The notes under the pieces: generated by a model | The model's input: the letters and a program-made list of their open reading frames with translations, nothing else | What the model was told of the DNA's origin: nothing | Databases searched by the model: none | Made by a program: the position numbers and the translations under genes | Assembly (NCBI GenBank): GCA_001051155.2 | Contig: JYIP02000002.1 | Span: 5,653,740-5,717,739, forward strand | Direction of reading: 5' to 3' | DNA: 64,000 nt | DNA from: Chrysoporthe austroafricana | Lineage: Eukaryota; Ascomycota; Sordariomycetes; Diaporthales; Cryphonectriaceae | Part shown: in pieces, positions 25,601-37,515 of the stretch | Layout of the letters: every line of letters starts with the position of its first letter | Numbering within the stretch: the stretch's first letter is position 1

Positions 25601-27060
25601 AATTAAACGGCTTAAAACTTAATTACGGCATCCCAAATAAAGAATTAATAGCAATCGTAAAAGCATTTAAAAAATAATAGCATTATTTAATTGGAATTAA
25701 ATATTAGATTATAATACATTCCGATTATAAGAACTTAATAACGTTTATAATAACAAAAGTCTTAAATTAATAATAAGTTAAATAAGCAGAATTCTTCTTA
25801 TAATTCGATTTGAAAATTATTTATTGCAAAAGATTAGAAAATAGCAAAGCAAATGCATTTAGCAAACGATTAGATTATTAGAATATAAAACTTAAGGAAT
25901 TCCAAAATATTTTCGGATAAAAAAAAAATAGCAATTTTGTAAATAAAGCTAAGGAATTTAATACGATTATCAGAATCTCTAATAACGGAAAAAACTAGAA
26001 AATATAATAACGGAAAAACAAAACGAATATATTAAATACGCATATAATGCATTCGCATACGGCTATTAGGGAATTAGAGCTATATATAAAAGAATTAAGA
26101 GATATTAAAACTTTCTAAAATTGAAAAGAAAGATCGAAATAATCTTACGAAAATGTAATAGCTATAAAAAGAATAAAATCGAATATTATAAGCTTTATAA
26201 ACTATTCCAATTATTCTTTATTCCAGAAACGGTTTAGCAATCCATTAGTTAAGATTTTATTATTAAGCTATTATTTTTACGAAAACTTTTAATTAAAATA
26301 TAATACAATAATATTTTAATAGTAATTTGCAAACTAAATAAATATGCTTATTTTATCCTATATAAGGAAAGCAATATAGCAAAAGATCTCGTATATATAT
26401 TCTTGAAAACGGTCGTAATTAATTACGGTATGCTTAAAGAAATTATTTCCGATAAAGATAAGAAATTTATATTTAATTTCTAAACTTTACTTATAAAATT
26501 ATTCGGAATATAACAAAAAATATCTATAATATTCCATTTATAAATAGATAAATAAACGGAATGAATAAACCAGATTATTAAATAATACTTATAGTATTAT
26601 ATAAATTATAAATAAAATAATTAAGTCGATTTGCTATTATTGGCATAATTCGCATATAATAGCGCAAATATAAATATAATAAAGAAATTACTATTTTATA
26701 TATTTTATAGCTATAACCCGATAGCTTATTATAACGAATTATTAAAAGCAAATGCAAAAGCAATAGAGAAACGAATCTGAAAAATCAAAAGAACCCAAAA
26801 AGAATTTCAGAAAAAACTGAAATTTGTATAAGAAAGAATAATGCGATTTGCTAACTCTAAAAGGATTAAAGGACCAATCCTATAAGAGAAGGATAAAGTC
26901 TATTTTATTCGATAAAAAGAATATATTAGAACGATAAAACCTTTTTACTTATTAGATTATAAAAAACTTAATCTATTCAAAATTCTAAGAAGAATTTCAG
27001 ATATTACTTAAGCGAAAATAGCTAAAAACCAGTTAATAACTTAAATAATATATAATAAGC
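22640..27060 (+). pseudogene. pol: E3 pol, with chromodomain deletion
   Basis: The protease triad reads DSSA at 23740 (Gly to Ser). RT spans about 24480-25140, with active site YFDN at 25069-25080. RNase H and integrase follow; the integrase zinc region is near 26040-26180 and the core near 26300-26520. After ILRRISDIT (near 27004) the frame jumps to the last residues of the chromodomain (YLSENS), so roughly 200 bp present in E1 (about 6404-6606) are missing. This would have removed histone targeting even before RIP. Confidence 0.85.
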
Positions 27061-27093
27061 GCTTAAGAAATATTAGAAAAAGCAATTAACCCG

Positions 27094-27690
27094 CTAGCCG
27101 AAAAAAAAGCTAAAAAGACCCGGAATAGTTTCGGACCCCGCAGTCAAATCAATATTAGCCCAGTTAATATCAAGACCAAATTATTGCAAGACTATATTCA
27201 AATCGAAGCTTTTAGAAAAAAAACTTTCGGGAATTAGGATATCCGAAATACGATATTCAGCTTTAGCTTTACAACGCTTTTCTTTAGCCTTTTCCGCTTC
27301 CAACCGCTCTAATTCCTTAATATTATTAATGTTCCGACAGATAGCTCGCATTATCTTTTTATACTATATGCATTTCTGCTAATACAAGCGAAAAACTTTC
27401 TTTTCCGCAACCTTTAATTCCTTTTCCAATTTCTGGTATTAATAAGCTATTTTGCAAAGCTTATCCGGAATAACTCCCAAAACGTTATATCGGGAATAGT
27501 TAAGCTGCATATATTCCGAATAACAAAAAGAGTTTCGTTCCGAAACTTAATAGCTAAAGATATTATAACTTTCGCAAAATAAGCAAGAAGGCATTTATAT
27601 AGCATACTGTAAAACCGCTTCCAAAAGAGAATTATAACGCTATATTTTAGCCGAACGAGCAAAACGAATTTTCTATACTTTGCTTAATAT
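27094..27690 (-). pseudogene. E3 antisense ORF (AO)
   Basis: The frame runs from ATA 27690 (once ATG) to TAG 27094-27096, 198 codons. The cysteine cluster reads MPSCLFCESYN, then YQVSERN, then CYSEYMQL. The helical part has KLEKELKVAEKKVFRLY and ELERLEAEKAKEKR, then ILIPESFFSKSFDL. Gln codons at conserved places are TAA/TAG. It lies just before the polypurine tract and survives beside the chromodomain deletion. Confidence 0.78.
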
Positions 27691-27765
27691 CCCGATTAAG
27701 AAAGAAAAATTATAAAATAATTATAGATAAGGATTTTTACGGAAAATTATCAGACGATAATTGAT

Positions 27766-27779
27766 AGGAAAAAGGATAA
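27766..27779 (+). other. E3 polypurine tract
   Basis: AGGAAAAAGGATAA directly precedes the 3' LTR. Confidence 0.7.
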
Positions 27780-28200
27780 TATTATAACTTAATAAGAAAC
27801 TAGGGTTATAATAAGGAGAAGTAGCGCTTAAGCGCTTAATCCTTTCTTGCTTTAAAGGAATTTCGAATATTATTAATTCAGAATTAGAGTTAGATAAGAT
27901 AAAGATTACTGAATTATTAAGTAATCTAATAAGCCTGGATTATTAGATTATTTAATAAGTCGATAATCCAGAATTAAAGAACCGGATATATAAGGATGGG
28001 AAATAAATTACTGTAATTCTTTAATCGTAAATTTAAGTATTAATTAAGCCTTATTATTAATAGTTATATCGGCTTATAAATATTGTAAATATTTGTTTAA
28101 ATAAGTTTCCGGTATTTAAAGTTATACTTAATACCGGTTTTGCTAATATAAACCCTTTAACTTTATAGTTTATTCTAGAATTGCTATAGCGTTTATAATA
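27780..28200 (+). repeat. E3 3' LTR (421 bp)
   Basis: It matches 13605-14034 with transitions plus a 9-bp deletion near 28000. It carries AATCGTAAA at 28023-28031, the perfect complement of the primer site at 14037-14045. Confidence 0.9.
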
Positions 28201-28205
28201 CATAT
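28201..28205. repeat. E3 target site duplication, right copy
   Basis: CATAT, identical to 13600-13604. Confidence 0.9.
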
Positions 28206-31060
28206 AAGTTTCGTTTATTCAGATTTCCGATATAGCTTATAGTTTATTAAGCTTAGCGTAATAAAGCTTTGCCGAAATGTTCGAAATTCCGGACTTAAAT
28301 ATTTTGCTGTTTATTAATTAGCTTTCGATCGAAAATGATTATTATAAAAACTAGATTAGCTATTCGTTCTTTACCGATTATCGAAATTAATAGCTTCTTA
28401 ATTGCTAAGAATGGCTATTATACCGTATTCTTTCTTATACGGAATTATATACCGGTTGGTTCGAGCAAAGCTTATAACAAATCCGGATTCGTGCTTTCCG
28501 CTAATTCCGCTGCTAAGCAAAGAAATTCCGTAAGCAAATTCTAGTTTTGATATACTTTACCGGAAGGTAGCCGGTACGGACTTCTGAAATCTTAACTTTC
28601 CGATTAAAGAATTCGGCATACGGAAGCATCCGTAATCTCTTTATTTATAGCAAGCTTATTTATTTTGTAACTTTATATTATAAAAGGTACCGGGCAATAA
28701 TATAGCTTAAGATTATTTACCGTTATTTGCTATACGAAGTCGGGGCTTTTGTTATTTAGTATTTCTGGCTCGCCTTTCTTTTTTGGCAGCAAATCGAAAG
28801 GCTTTTAAGCGCTAGCCAGGCGCGAAATCCGTTTTTCTAAGCCGAATCTGTTTTAATATCGGCATAACAGGAAGAAAGGCCGGATTCGGAATAAGCGGTT
28901 CGAAATGCGCAGCTATAGCTTTCGGATCAAATATAGCGCCTTTTCCAGCAATATACGCTATAGCTATTAAGTTCCAAAATTACTATTAGCGCTTAGCAGC
29001 GTATAGCGATTGCTATTGCCCGCTAATATTAAGGAAAAAGCTATAATAGCCGCAAGCAAGAACAATAGGAAAATAACGAAAACGATTTAATTAATAACGA
29101 AAAAATAAATTATATCTTGGACTTATAAGCCGGGCATAGTATTATAACAGCTTATATAATATACGGAAAAGAGCTATAGTAAAAATAGTTCGAATTCGCT
29201 TTCCGAAAAGACTAATTTCGAATAGCTAATACTTAATAGTATTGCTTTTTCGGCTTCCGAAGCTCTTATAGCTATCAAATTCTTTCTAAGCGGAAAAAAG
29301 AGATTTTCGAAAGAGAATTCGAATAAAGCCGGCTATAACGCTTCCGGCAGCTTTATAAAACCGACTTTCCCGGCCAGTTATAGCAGATAATAAGGGAATA
29401 AGCGCATTTTCGAAACGGCTAAAAAGCTATACTTAAAGCAATTATACGAAACGAAATGCTTATCTTGCAAATTACTAGGACTAATAATAGAAAAGCTCTT
29501 TCTTTCTTACTTTTAGCTTATTGTTTGCTTTAAAGCGTTTCAATTATTATTCTTCCAATTATTGCATTATAAAGCAATTTAATCCGAAAATGCTAAGTAT
29601 ACCAAATCGATACGCATATCTAAGCCGGGTTTACAATTAACCGTATTGCAATTATTATTTTTATTATGCTTGAATTTACTATTATGCAGCAGTTTCGCAT
29701 TTTTATTAACTGGTTCCGGATTCGCAAGCAATTAAATCGGGTAATTATAGATAAATGCTATATTTCTTTCGATATTAAAAATAGCTTTCGGCCTAAAGTA
29801 TAAAAGCTTGAAACAATTATTATAGCTTATAATATATAGCATATTTTTTTAATAGCTATGCTGCTTTCTTGAAATAAACTTTCGTTTTTCCGTACGATAT
29901 AGATTTCTCGCCTTATTATTTTCCGGATATTTATAATTCGAAAGAATATTAGCTATCGAATATATAAAGTTATATTCGATTAAATCGAAATTTCTATTCG
30001 CAAAGCAATCGCGTTAATCTTAACGTATTAAAACGAAAGCAAAACGATTATTTATAGCAGAACTATCCAGCGCGTCGAAAGGTTTAAAGCCGCTCTGGGT
30101 TGCAAGATATATTATAGCAAAATAATTAATACGCTTAGCAAGCTTGCTATTATCCAGAAATAGATAGAAAATAAGCATATTATTATAATTATTAATGCAT
30201 TAAGAATAGATTTCGATATTCTTACGATTTATATAATTATTTATACCGAATTGCTAAAGCAATTACGAGATTATGCTTAGGAAAACGGATAAGCAAGCCG
30301 GGATGGAAATAATAATACTGCTTTTCTTTTCTGGGATAGCCGGGCTGCCAAGAATATTAATAGCGAAATCAGCCAGTTTTTGCAAGAAAAAAAATGCCGC
30401 TATATCGTCCTCGACCAAATTTTCGATAAGCATATAATCCGGATGCAATATACGAATAGCGAAATAGCTTATAACTTATACGAAATAAAGATTTTGCAGC
30501 AAAGCAAGTACGAAACAGATTAGAATATTAGCCGGGAGCTTTTTAACCAAATATAACGGAAAACCAATTAAACGCAAAAAGAAATAGCTAGAAATATTTA
30601 GGAAAAGGCTTAGATAGCCAATACTTTTATCCGGCAGCTCGAAATATAAGCCGGGGCTTGTATTTTTTATAAAAGCAGAAAACGAAAAGGCATAGCCGCC
30701 TTATATACGAAAGCAGATTGCCTATTTTAGCAAGATTCGGTTTGGTACGAAATCGAAAGGAAGCAAAAGGAATTGCAGGAAATCGTTTTTGCAAAAAAAG
30801 GCCTGGCGCTATATTCGGGATATTTTTAGTACGGGATTCCGTAAGCGTTTTGCAAATCGTAAGCAATTATGCTATCGGATTAGAAATCGTATTGCCGCAA
30901 AGCTAGCAGGATATGCCAGTATCCTGGTTTAATCGGGTTTATTTTTACAAGCTTCTAAGCGCTTTATACTTATAAGATTTCGGCATTCGTTTTATTATTT
31001 TTTGAGCAAAACAGGCTATTAAGCTAAAAGCAAAGTGCTATTTATGCGTAGTTAAGCTAG
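28206..31060 (+). pseudogene. TLH-like RecQ helicase pseudogene, 3' part
   Basis: This continues the frame of the 5' part. Blocks of the fungal telomere-linked helicase family appear in order: YFTGRQPVRTSEI (about 28550), NLFIYS and LLYEVGAFVI (about 28640-28745), LQAGHS (about 29120), Walker A region LQITRTNNRKAL (29468 on; from GTGGGKS), IIILPIIAL, motif II as DKCY at 29750 (from DECH), and motif VI DYAQENGQASRDG at 30269 (Gln restored from stops). A Cys-rich C-terminal block follows (CRYIVLDQIFD; FWYGIPQAFC). All landmarks checked lie in a single phase with no frameshift. RIP on both strands has destroyed the ATPase site. The C-terminus is near 31000-31100. Confidence 0.88.
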
Positions 31061-31300
31061 CATTATAAATGACTTGATATTGAAACGAATAATTTATATT
31101 GAGCTTTTTTCGAAATAACGGAAGCGGTTAATTATATGCTAGCAGAAAGAAAATAAAGTTTAATTCGGCAGCTTATAAAACGGAAAGAAAGGAAAGGAAA
31201 AAAAAAAAAAATCGGAAGGAAAAAATAAATCGATTTCTATAGCAAGCCAAATCCAGGAAAGCCTAATTAGAAATATAATATAGCGAATTTCTATAAAAAA
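31061..31300. other. spacer with a purine-rich run
   Basis: A purine-rich stretch lies near 31160-31225, including about a dozen A in a row. No gene is recognised. Confidence 0.4.
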
Positions 31301-33748
31301 CTATTAAATCCAAAATAAATAGCAAAAATGCAGCGCAAGCTTGCTTGCTAACTTTCGGCTTCCCAATCTATTAAGCCTGCTATATTTACTATTGCTTTAG
31401 TATTTTCCTTCCGGCTTTATAGCTAGTTCCCTAATATTCAAACGGGCTTTTTGCCCTTTCGTATATCCGCTTTTTATTCCCGTATTTCAGCTTTCTATTC
31501 TTGCTATAAAGCATTGCTTATTCTTCCCGCTAGCTTATTTAATACTGCTTGCTATCTTTCGAAATCGGGTTCTTATATCGATATTGGCTAGCGAAACGGG
31601 TCTAAAGCTAATATAGAGAATAGCGAGCAAAAAACTCGTTCTAATGCTAACCTTTAAATTTCGGTCGAAGCTCTATTTGCTATCGATATATCGCTACCCG
31701 TACTTACCGACCTCGATAATAGCGTATTGCCGAAACTTATTTGGGATATCGATTTCGCTATTGCTCGCTAAGCAATATTTCTGTTATTTAAAGCTTGTAG
31801 CAGCCTTTTAAGCTATTTCGATAAATTAAGCTCGGCAATTAAAGTATCGATATTAAGTATAGTCTCGAAATCTATTAGAAATTCTCGTAACGAATTCCGT
31901 ACGGAATTTCGCGGAAAAATGCATACCGAGCTTGCAAGCAATATACTGTAAACGGGCAAAGGCTAATTAGATATCTTAAGTTCGGTAAAGGCTTTGGCAA
32001 TAAGCGTAAGGAAAGGAAAACCCGAAAGCAAGATAGCTATATAGCTTTTTCTCGAAATTTCGACTTATATTATACTTTTCTTAAAACTAAAGTATTTTTC
32101 GATATTTATTATTGCTCTTAGCGATTACGGGCAAAGCTTCCGGTTTCGAATATTAGGGTTAGCAAAAGGATTTGCTATTCTGCTATAGCAAGCTAAGCTA
32201 GTATAAGCGAAAACGGGTTACGGATCCAATCGGCTATTTATAAACTAAATTCTATAATTTCCGGATTTATTAGCCGTATACTTATCGGGTCGACCCAAGC
32301 ATTTTTCGCCCGATCTGAAAGCTATATATTAGTTAAGCTTTTCTTGCTATTGCGCTACTAATCGTCCAGAATTTTCGTAAAGAATTCGTTCGCTTGCAAA
32401 ATTCTTCCGGGCATACCGATCTTAAAGCGAATAGCAATTAGAAACGCTTTTTCGATATAGCGCTAGAGCAGCAGCTTGCTATTCGCATTTATATATAAGA
32501 CAAATCGCTATTCGTCCGTAAATTCCTTGCCGCGCTATTTTTCGAGTTTCCGGAAAAAAAATGCAAGTTATTCGCTATATATAAGCCGCAACTCTATTCG
32601 TTTTCCTAGAAAAAAATAAATATATAGCAATAGTTTAAGGCTTTATTAGCCGGCAGCCTATTTATTGTTATTAAATGCTATTCGATAAGCTTTATAATAA
32701 TCTGCTAAAGCTTATCCTTACTAGTTAATAAAGAATTGAATATTTGGATAGTATAGCAATAGTAATCGTATATAGCTATAAATTAATAATACGAGCGAAT
32801 GCAAAAGAAAATTGCTTAGCGCATTTTAAGCCCGTATTTATTTCGAAAATATAAAATAGAATGGCTTTCAAAATTGAAAACTCAATTCGGTATCTAGATC
32901 TAGCAAGTTAAATTTATAAGCTGCTATTAAATTAAGCCTATTAAAGCTATATCCGTAATCTATTCGCGCTATAAGATAAAAGCTTCGATATCGTAAAGCG
33001 CAAATACGATATAGATTTAATAAATCCTATTAAATATAGCTTAATCGAAAAGCTAATCTGAATTATTGCGTAATTGCAAATAAAAAATAATATTGAGAAA
33101 GAAATAGCGGAATATAGCAATTGCATTAGCTAATAAAGAGTTAAGTAATTCCAAATCGAAATAATTTGAATAATTTGCTAATATTTTCGGATTAATCGGA
33201 AAATAATTATTACTAACCGAATTTATAATAATCCGGTTCAAATTAAAGGCTATATAGAGATATTATCGAAATAAAGCTATATATTCTGCTAGGTTAAATA
33301 TTTGGGAAACTAATCGGACTTTCTTAGCTAATATTATAAAGCGCTATTATTTTGCTTTATCTAATATCTTATAAATTTTATTTGCTATTGCTTGAAAAGG
33401 GTTAATATATTAAGGAAAGGCTATATTAAAACGAATAAAGCGAAAAATCTTTAAATTATTAAGCAACTTTGCTCGGGCTTTTTCGAAAAATAGTATTAAA
33501 ATATCCGCAAGGTTAGCAAACTTCTTTCTTTTGCTATTCGATATTTTAAGTTCCGATTGCTAATAATTATAATACAGGAAGAGAAAAGAAAAGCAAGCGA
33601 ATTGGGTTTGGAATTCTTTATTAAAGTAATAGCTGAATGCAAAGAAAGAATGCGAGTAAAAGCAGGGCTAGCAATCGGTAAAGCGTATATTATAAGCCGG
33701 ATTAGTTTTAATTTTCAAAAAAGGTTAAGAAAAAATTTAGAAAGCTAG
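31300..33748 (+). pseudogene. degraded coding-like region of unknown family
   Basis: Plus-strand frames are long and protein-like if TAA/TAG are read as former Gln/Trp: for example WDIDFAIAR, KVSILSIVSKSIRNSR and EFRTEFRGKMHTEL at about 31740-31940, then LFVRKFLAALFFEFPEKK at about 32510-32570 in a different phase, and an open 63-codon tail at 33557-33748 (ELGLEFFIKVIAECKERM). At least one shift of frame lies between. It follows the helicase in the same direction, so it may be a partner gene in the same repeat unit. I do not recognise the family. Confidence 0.45.
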
Positions 33749-33899
33749 TAATAATAGATATTTATACTATTGCATTTAAGCAGCGTATTGCAATTTCGAA
33801 CCGTAAAGTCGAATAATTTATAAGCGTAAGCAAGTTATTAGTAGCAAAAATTGCTTGCAAATTCGAATCGGAATGAATTGGTTATTCGTACGTAATAAG

Positions 33900-35260
33900 T
33901 TAATTTATAATAATTTGTTTACTGCTAAGCATTTAAGCCTTTTATTTTTATTTCTTGCTCGTTTGCAAAAAGCTTCTTTTTTAAGTTTTGCAAACTTGCC
34001 GAAACGTTTCCTTTTCACTTTTTGCTAGCTTGCTAGCAAGTTTTCTTATCCTATCCTGCTAATTTGCTTTTAGAGTTTTTGTTATTTAGTTTTTCACATT
34101 TTGCTTAACTGTTAGAATTATAAAGCTAGGCTAATTAGAAGCCAGGGCTATTTTTTTTTACGGTATGCTGCTTATTAATTGCATGCCTTTCCAAAATCCC
34201 CGCTTCTTTTCTTTTTTCAAAACTTAAATCCTTTATCTTATTTTATTAACTTGCTTTTAAGGTTTTTGCTATTACCTTTTTATATTCTGCTTAACTGCTA
34301 GTATTGCGCAATAGCTTTACTTAAAGCTTAGAAATGCTTATATCGCTAGTAAATTACTTATTTCCCCAAAATTCCTTTGCTAAAATCCTTAATAATTTAT
34401 CGGAAAATTCGTTATTATATTTTGCCATTTCGCTAATAAATTTCCAAACACTTGTTTTTTAGCCCTTGCTTAATTGCTAGCATTACGTAACGGCTTTAAT
34501 TAGAACTTAAAACTGCTTATTTTGCCGGTAAGCCATTTTTTTCCTTAAAACCCTTTTGCTAAAATCCTTTGCGATATACGAAATAGTCCGTTATTATATT
34601 TTGCTATTTCGCTAATAAATTTCCAAATACTTATTCTTTAGCTTTCGCCTAGTTATTAGCATTATATAATGGCTTTAATTAAAGCTTAGAAATGCTCTTT
34701 TTACTAGTAAGCCATTTCTTTCCGTAAAACTTTCTTGCCAAAATCCCTTGCTAAAATCCTTAAGATTTTGCCAGAAAATTCGTTATTAAATTACGCTATT
34801 ACGCTAACAAATTTCCAGGCATTTATTCCTTAGCTTTTGTCCAATTGCTAGTATTATATAATAGCTTTAATTAAAGCTTAGAAATGCTTATTTTATTAAT
34901 AAGCTATTTCCTTTCCCAAAACTCTTTTATTAAAGCTTTTTGCGATATGCAAAAGGGTTCGTTATTATATTTTGCTATTACGCTAATAAGTTTCTAAGCA
35001 TTTGCTTTCTAGCTCTCGCTTAGCTATTAGTATTATATAATAGCCCTAATTAAAGCTTAGAAATATTTATCTTGCTAATAAGCTATTTCTTTCCCCAAAA
35101 ACCCTTTGCTAAAGCTTCTTGCAATACGCGAAAAGGTCTATTATTATATTTTGCTATTATGCTAATAAGTTTCTAAGCACTTGCTTCCTGGCTCTTGCTT
35201 AGCTATTAATATTATATAATAGCCTTAATTAGAGCTTAAAACTGCTTATTTTACTTGCAA
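33900..35260. repeat. 179-bp tandem satellite, about seven copies
   Basis: The marker GCTTAACTGCTAG, with variants, starts at 34103, 34289, 34468, 34647, 34839, 35018 and 35197, giving spacings of 186, 179, 179, 192, 179 and 179. Other shared words are TTAATTAAAGCTTAG and CTAATAAATTTCC. Copies differ mostly by transitions; the left-most are the most diverged. The unit length is close to one nucleosome repeat. Confidence 0.9.
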
Positions 35261-36480
35261 ACTGACTGCTTGCCGCTTGCCTTTCAAAACCTTTTCTCGA
35301 AAGCCTTAGCATTTATTGCTTATAATAGCTAGCGCTAGCAAGCCCGTTTTTACCTCGCCCCGCCTTATTGCCCTTCCGCTTATATAGAATCGGATTACTC
35401 TTTTTAAAGCAATGCTTCAGCTTAGCTATGCCTAATATTGCGATAAGTATAAAGAATTATATAACTTCTTCTAATTTTATACGCTATAAGGCCTTGCCGG
35501 AAAGCTATATAGCATTTGAATCCTGAATATAGAAGAAAAATCAATAAAGGCAATCGGAAATGCTTTCGGCCGGCTTTTGCTTGCGCAAGAAAAGAGCTTC
35601 TGGATATTATATGCAATACAATTCCAAAAAATCCAGCCAGACTTTATTTTCGTTAAGCTTTTTAGCTTTCAGCTTTTCGGCAAATATTTCGCTTTCCTAG
35701 AGCATAGTATTAATATTTGATAAATGCTAGCTCTAATCGTTATTCTTTTTAACTTTTAAAACTGAAATTTATACGATTGCTATTTGCAAAAAGCTATAAG
35801 CTATATATGCTAATTTAATAACGGAAGTATTGCTTATATAATAATTCCCTTTTTTAAATACTATTTTATTTTTCAAATTCAAAATAACGCTTATATTAAT
35901 TGCATTTAGCATATTAAAACTAGCCAGTATATATTTAAAATATATAGAATGCATTTAATTATTTATAAAGCTAAAGCGCTTATAAATATTAATATAAGTT
36001 CGCTTTTATACGAATAAAAACTAATTGACTTTTTTATTAATTTGGTTTTAAGCTGCTAAATATACTTTTTTCGGAATTCGAATTTAATAAAATAATAATT
36101 TTCGAATTGCGGATTAATATTAAAGCAGAAAAGGATATAATAGCTAATATATAGCGGAAAAGTTAGCTTTAACTAAATTTTTGAGCTGGGAAAAGAATAT
36201 TTTATAATATAAAATAAAGAATAATAGAGAATGAAAATTGCATTTTTTCTTTTCGGTTTTTATCGGCTAGGCTTAATTATATACGTAATAATTAAGTTTA
36301 ATTTATTATTTATTATTATATTTCTTTAAAAGGAAAAAAGGAAAGAAAATTATAAGCAATAATTAAAATATAAAAATAGCTTTTATTTTAGCATATAAGC
36401 TATATTTTAGCCTATCCTTATATGCTAAAATGAATAGCTTTAATTATTTTATATTAGCTATTCTATATTAGCAGTTTTTT
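35261..36480. other. AT-rich region without recognisable genes
   Basis: Short minus-strand open frames at 35422-35616 and 35769-35954 match nothing I recognise. A perfect 14-bp inverted repeat (arms 36386-36399 and 36417-36430) could form a hairpin. Nothing else is supported. Confidence 0.4.
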
Positions 36481-36499
36481 TTCTTTTTTTATAATGCTT

Positions 36500-36960
36500 T
36501 TTCTTTTCCTTTTCATAGCTTATTTACGAATCTTTTTATATAAACTATAAGCTAATTAATATCAATAAAACGTTTTAATATTCTATTTAATATTGCTTTA
36601 ATAAAAATATTAGCTAAATTATTATTACTATTAATCTATTATATTTTTATAATTTCGCGCTATTCGTATAATTATTTAAATACTATTATATTAACTATAA
36701 AATACTTCTTTTTAATTATTTCAAACTTAATAAAGCATTCGTATAGCAAATACGAATCCATATATACAATTAGAAAAATCGTAAAGAATAATAGCTATTT
36801 TGTAATTATTTTTAAAATTATAATAAAAGCTATATTAATATTAATCTTTAAATTTTCATTTAGAAATTAATAAAATAAGCCCCGCTTTTTAAAATAATTA
36901 ATTAAAACGAAAAGAGGTTTATATTAATCGGAATTCAAAATTCTATATAAATAATTAATC
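36500..36960 (-). pseudogene. Ty1/copia RNase H fragment
   Basis: The minus strand reads as the C-terminal RNase H of a fungal copia polyprotein: VYMDSYLLYEC (the TDSxSLYxC block), KKKYFIVNIIVFK, LYEQREIIKI, NNNLANIFIKA (from the N-x-ADxxTKA block), and RFIDIN. Stops sit at former Gln/Trp. No LTR, integrase or complete RT is visible nearby. Its upstream 130 bp resembles the interior of R1/R2. Confidence 0.7.
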
Positions 36961-36965
36961 TTAAC

Positions 36966-37515
36966 TCTATCCTTAAATGAAAATATCCTTAAAATAAAGA
37001 ATAATTTTTTTATATAAATAAAAATTTAGCGTTAATAAAAACTGGGAATAAAAGATTATTTTAAAATTATACAAATTATATTTAATCCGTTTTTCAAAAT
37101 ATTTATATTGCTTCAATTCGATCTCTTATTTATTTAATATAATCTATAATATATTTAAATATAAAAACTATATAACGTTTAAAAGGATTGCAATTGCAAA
37201 CCTTAAATTTTTACTTAGAAAATTGATAGGGCAAGCTTTATTTTTTGAAATAATCAATTAAAACGAAACGGGTTTTATACTAATCTTAATTCGGAATTCT
37301 AATTAAGTAATTAATAGATTAAAGAACTTTCTATATTACCTTTAACCCGTCCGTATTTTTAATCAGAAAATAAATTAATAAGATAAGTAAGAGAAAAAGC
37401 TAAAACTTGCTATTCTTTCAAATTCTTTTTTCCGTATATTATAAATATTTATTTCGAATATAATTAATTAAATCTATTTATTCGTTTTTTATTTTTAATT
37501 ATATATTATAATATA
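36966..37515. repeat. R2: 550-bp direct repeat, copy 2
   Basis: It is the same length and orientation as R1 (11583-12132). R1 and R2 bracket the TLH pseudogene, the unknown region and the satellite. The right end touches the low-complexity array. Confidence 0.75.

Larger units (their letters stand above)
13605..28200 (+). mobile_element. E3: gypsy chromovirus inserted in the TLH gene, itself interrupted by E6
   Basis: LTRs at both ends and a perfect 5-bp TSD define it. Without the nested E6 and the duplicated TSD its length is about 7.08 kb, shorter than E4/E5 because about 200 bp covering the integrase end and most of the chromodomain are deleted (near 27004). The insertion broke the helicase coding frame. 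Confidence 0.92.

Noticed and set aside
30627..30906. Overlapping open frames of 79 and 62 codons near the helicase C-terminus
   Set aside because: The plus-strand helicase frame with RIP-type stops accounts for this region; the open frames are shifted or antisense shadows.
33900..35260. CRISPR-like array
   Set aside because: The units are contiguous and wholly repeated without unique spacers, and the sequence is fungal.
11583..37515. R1 and R2 as LTRs of one very large element
   Set aside because: No TG/CA ends, no target duplication, no primer site or polypurine tract beside them.
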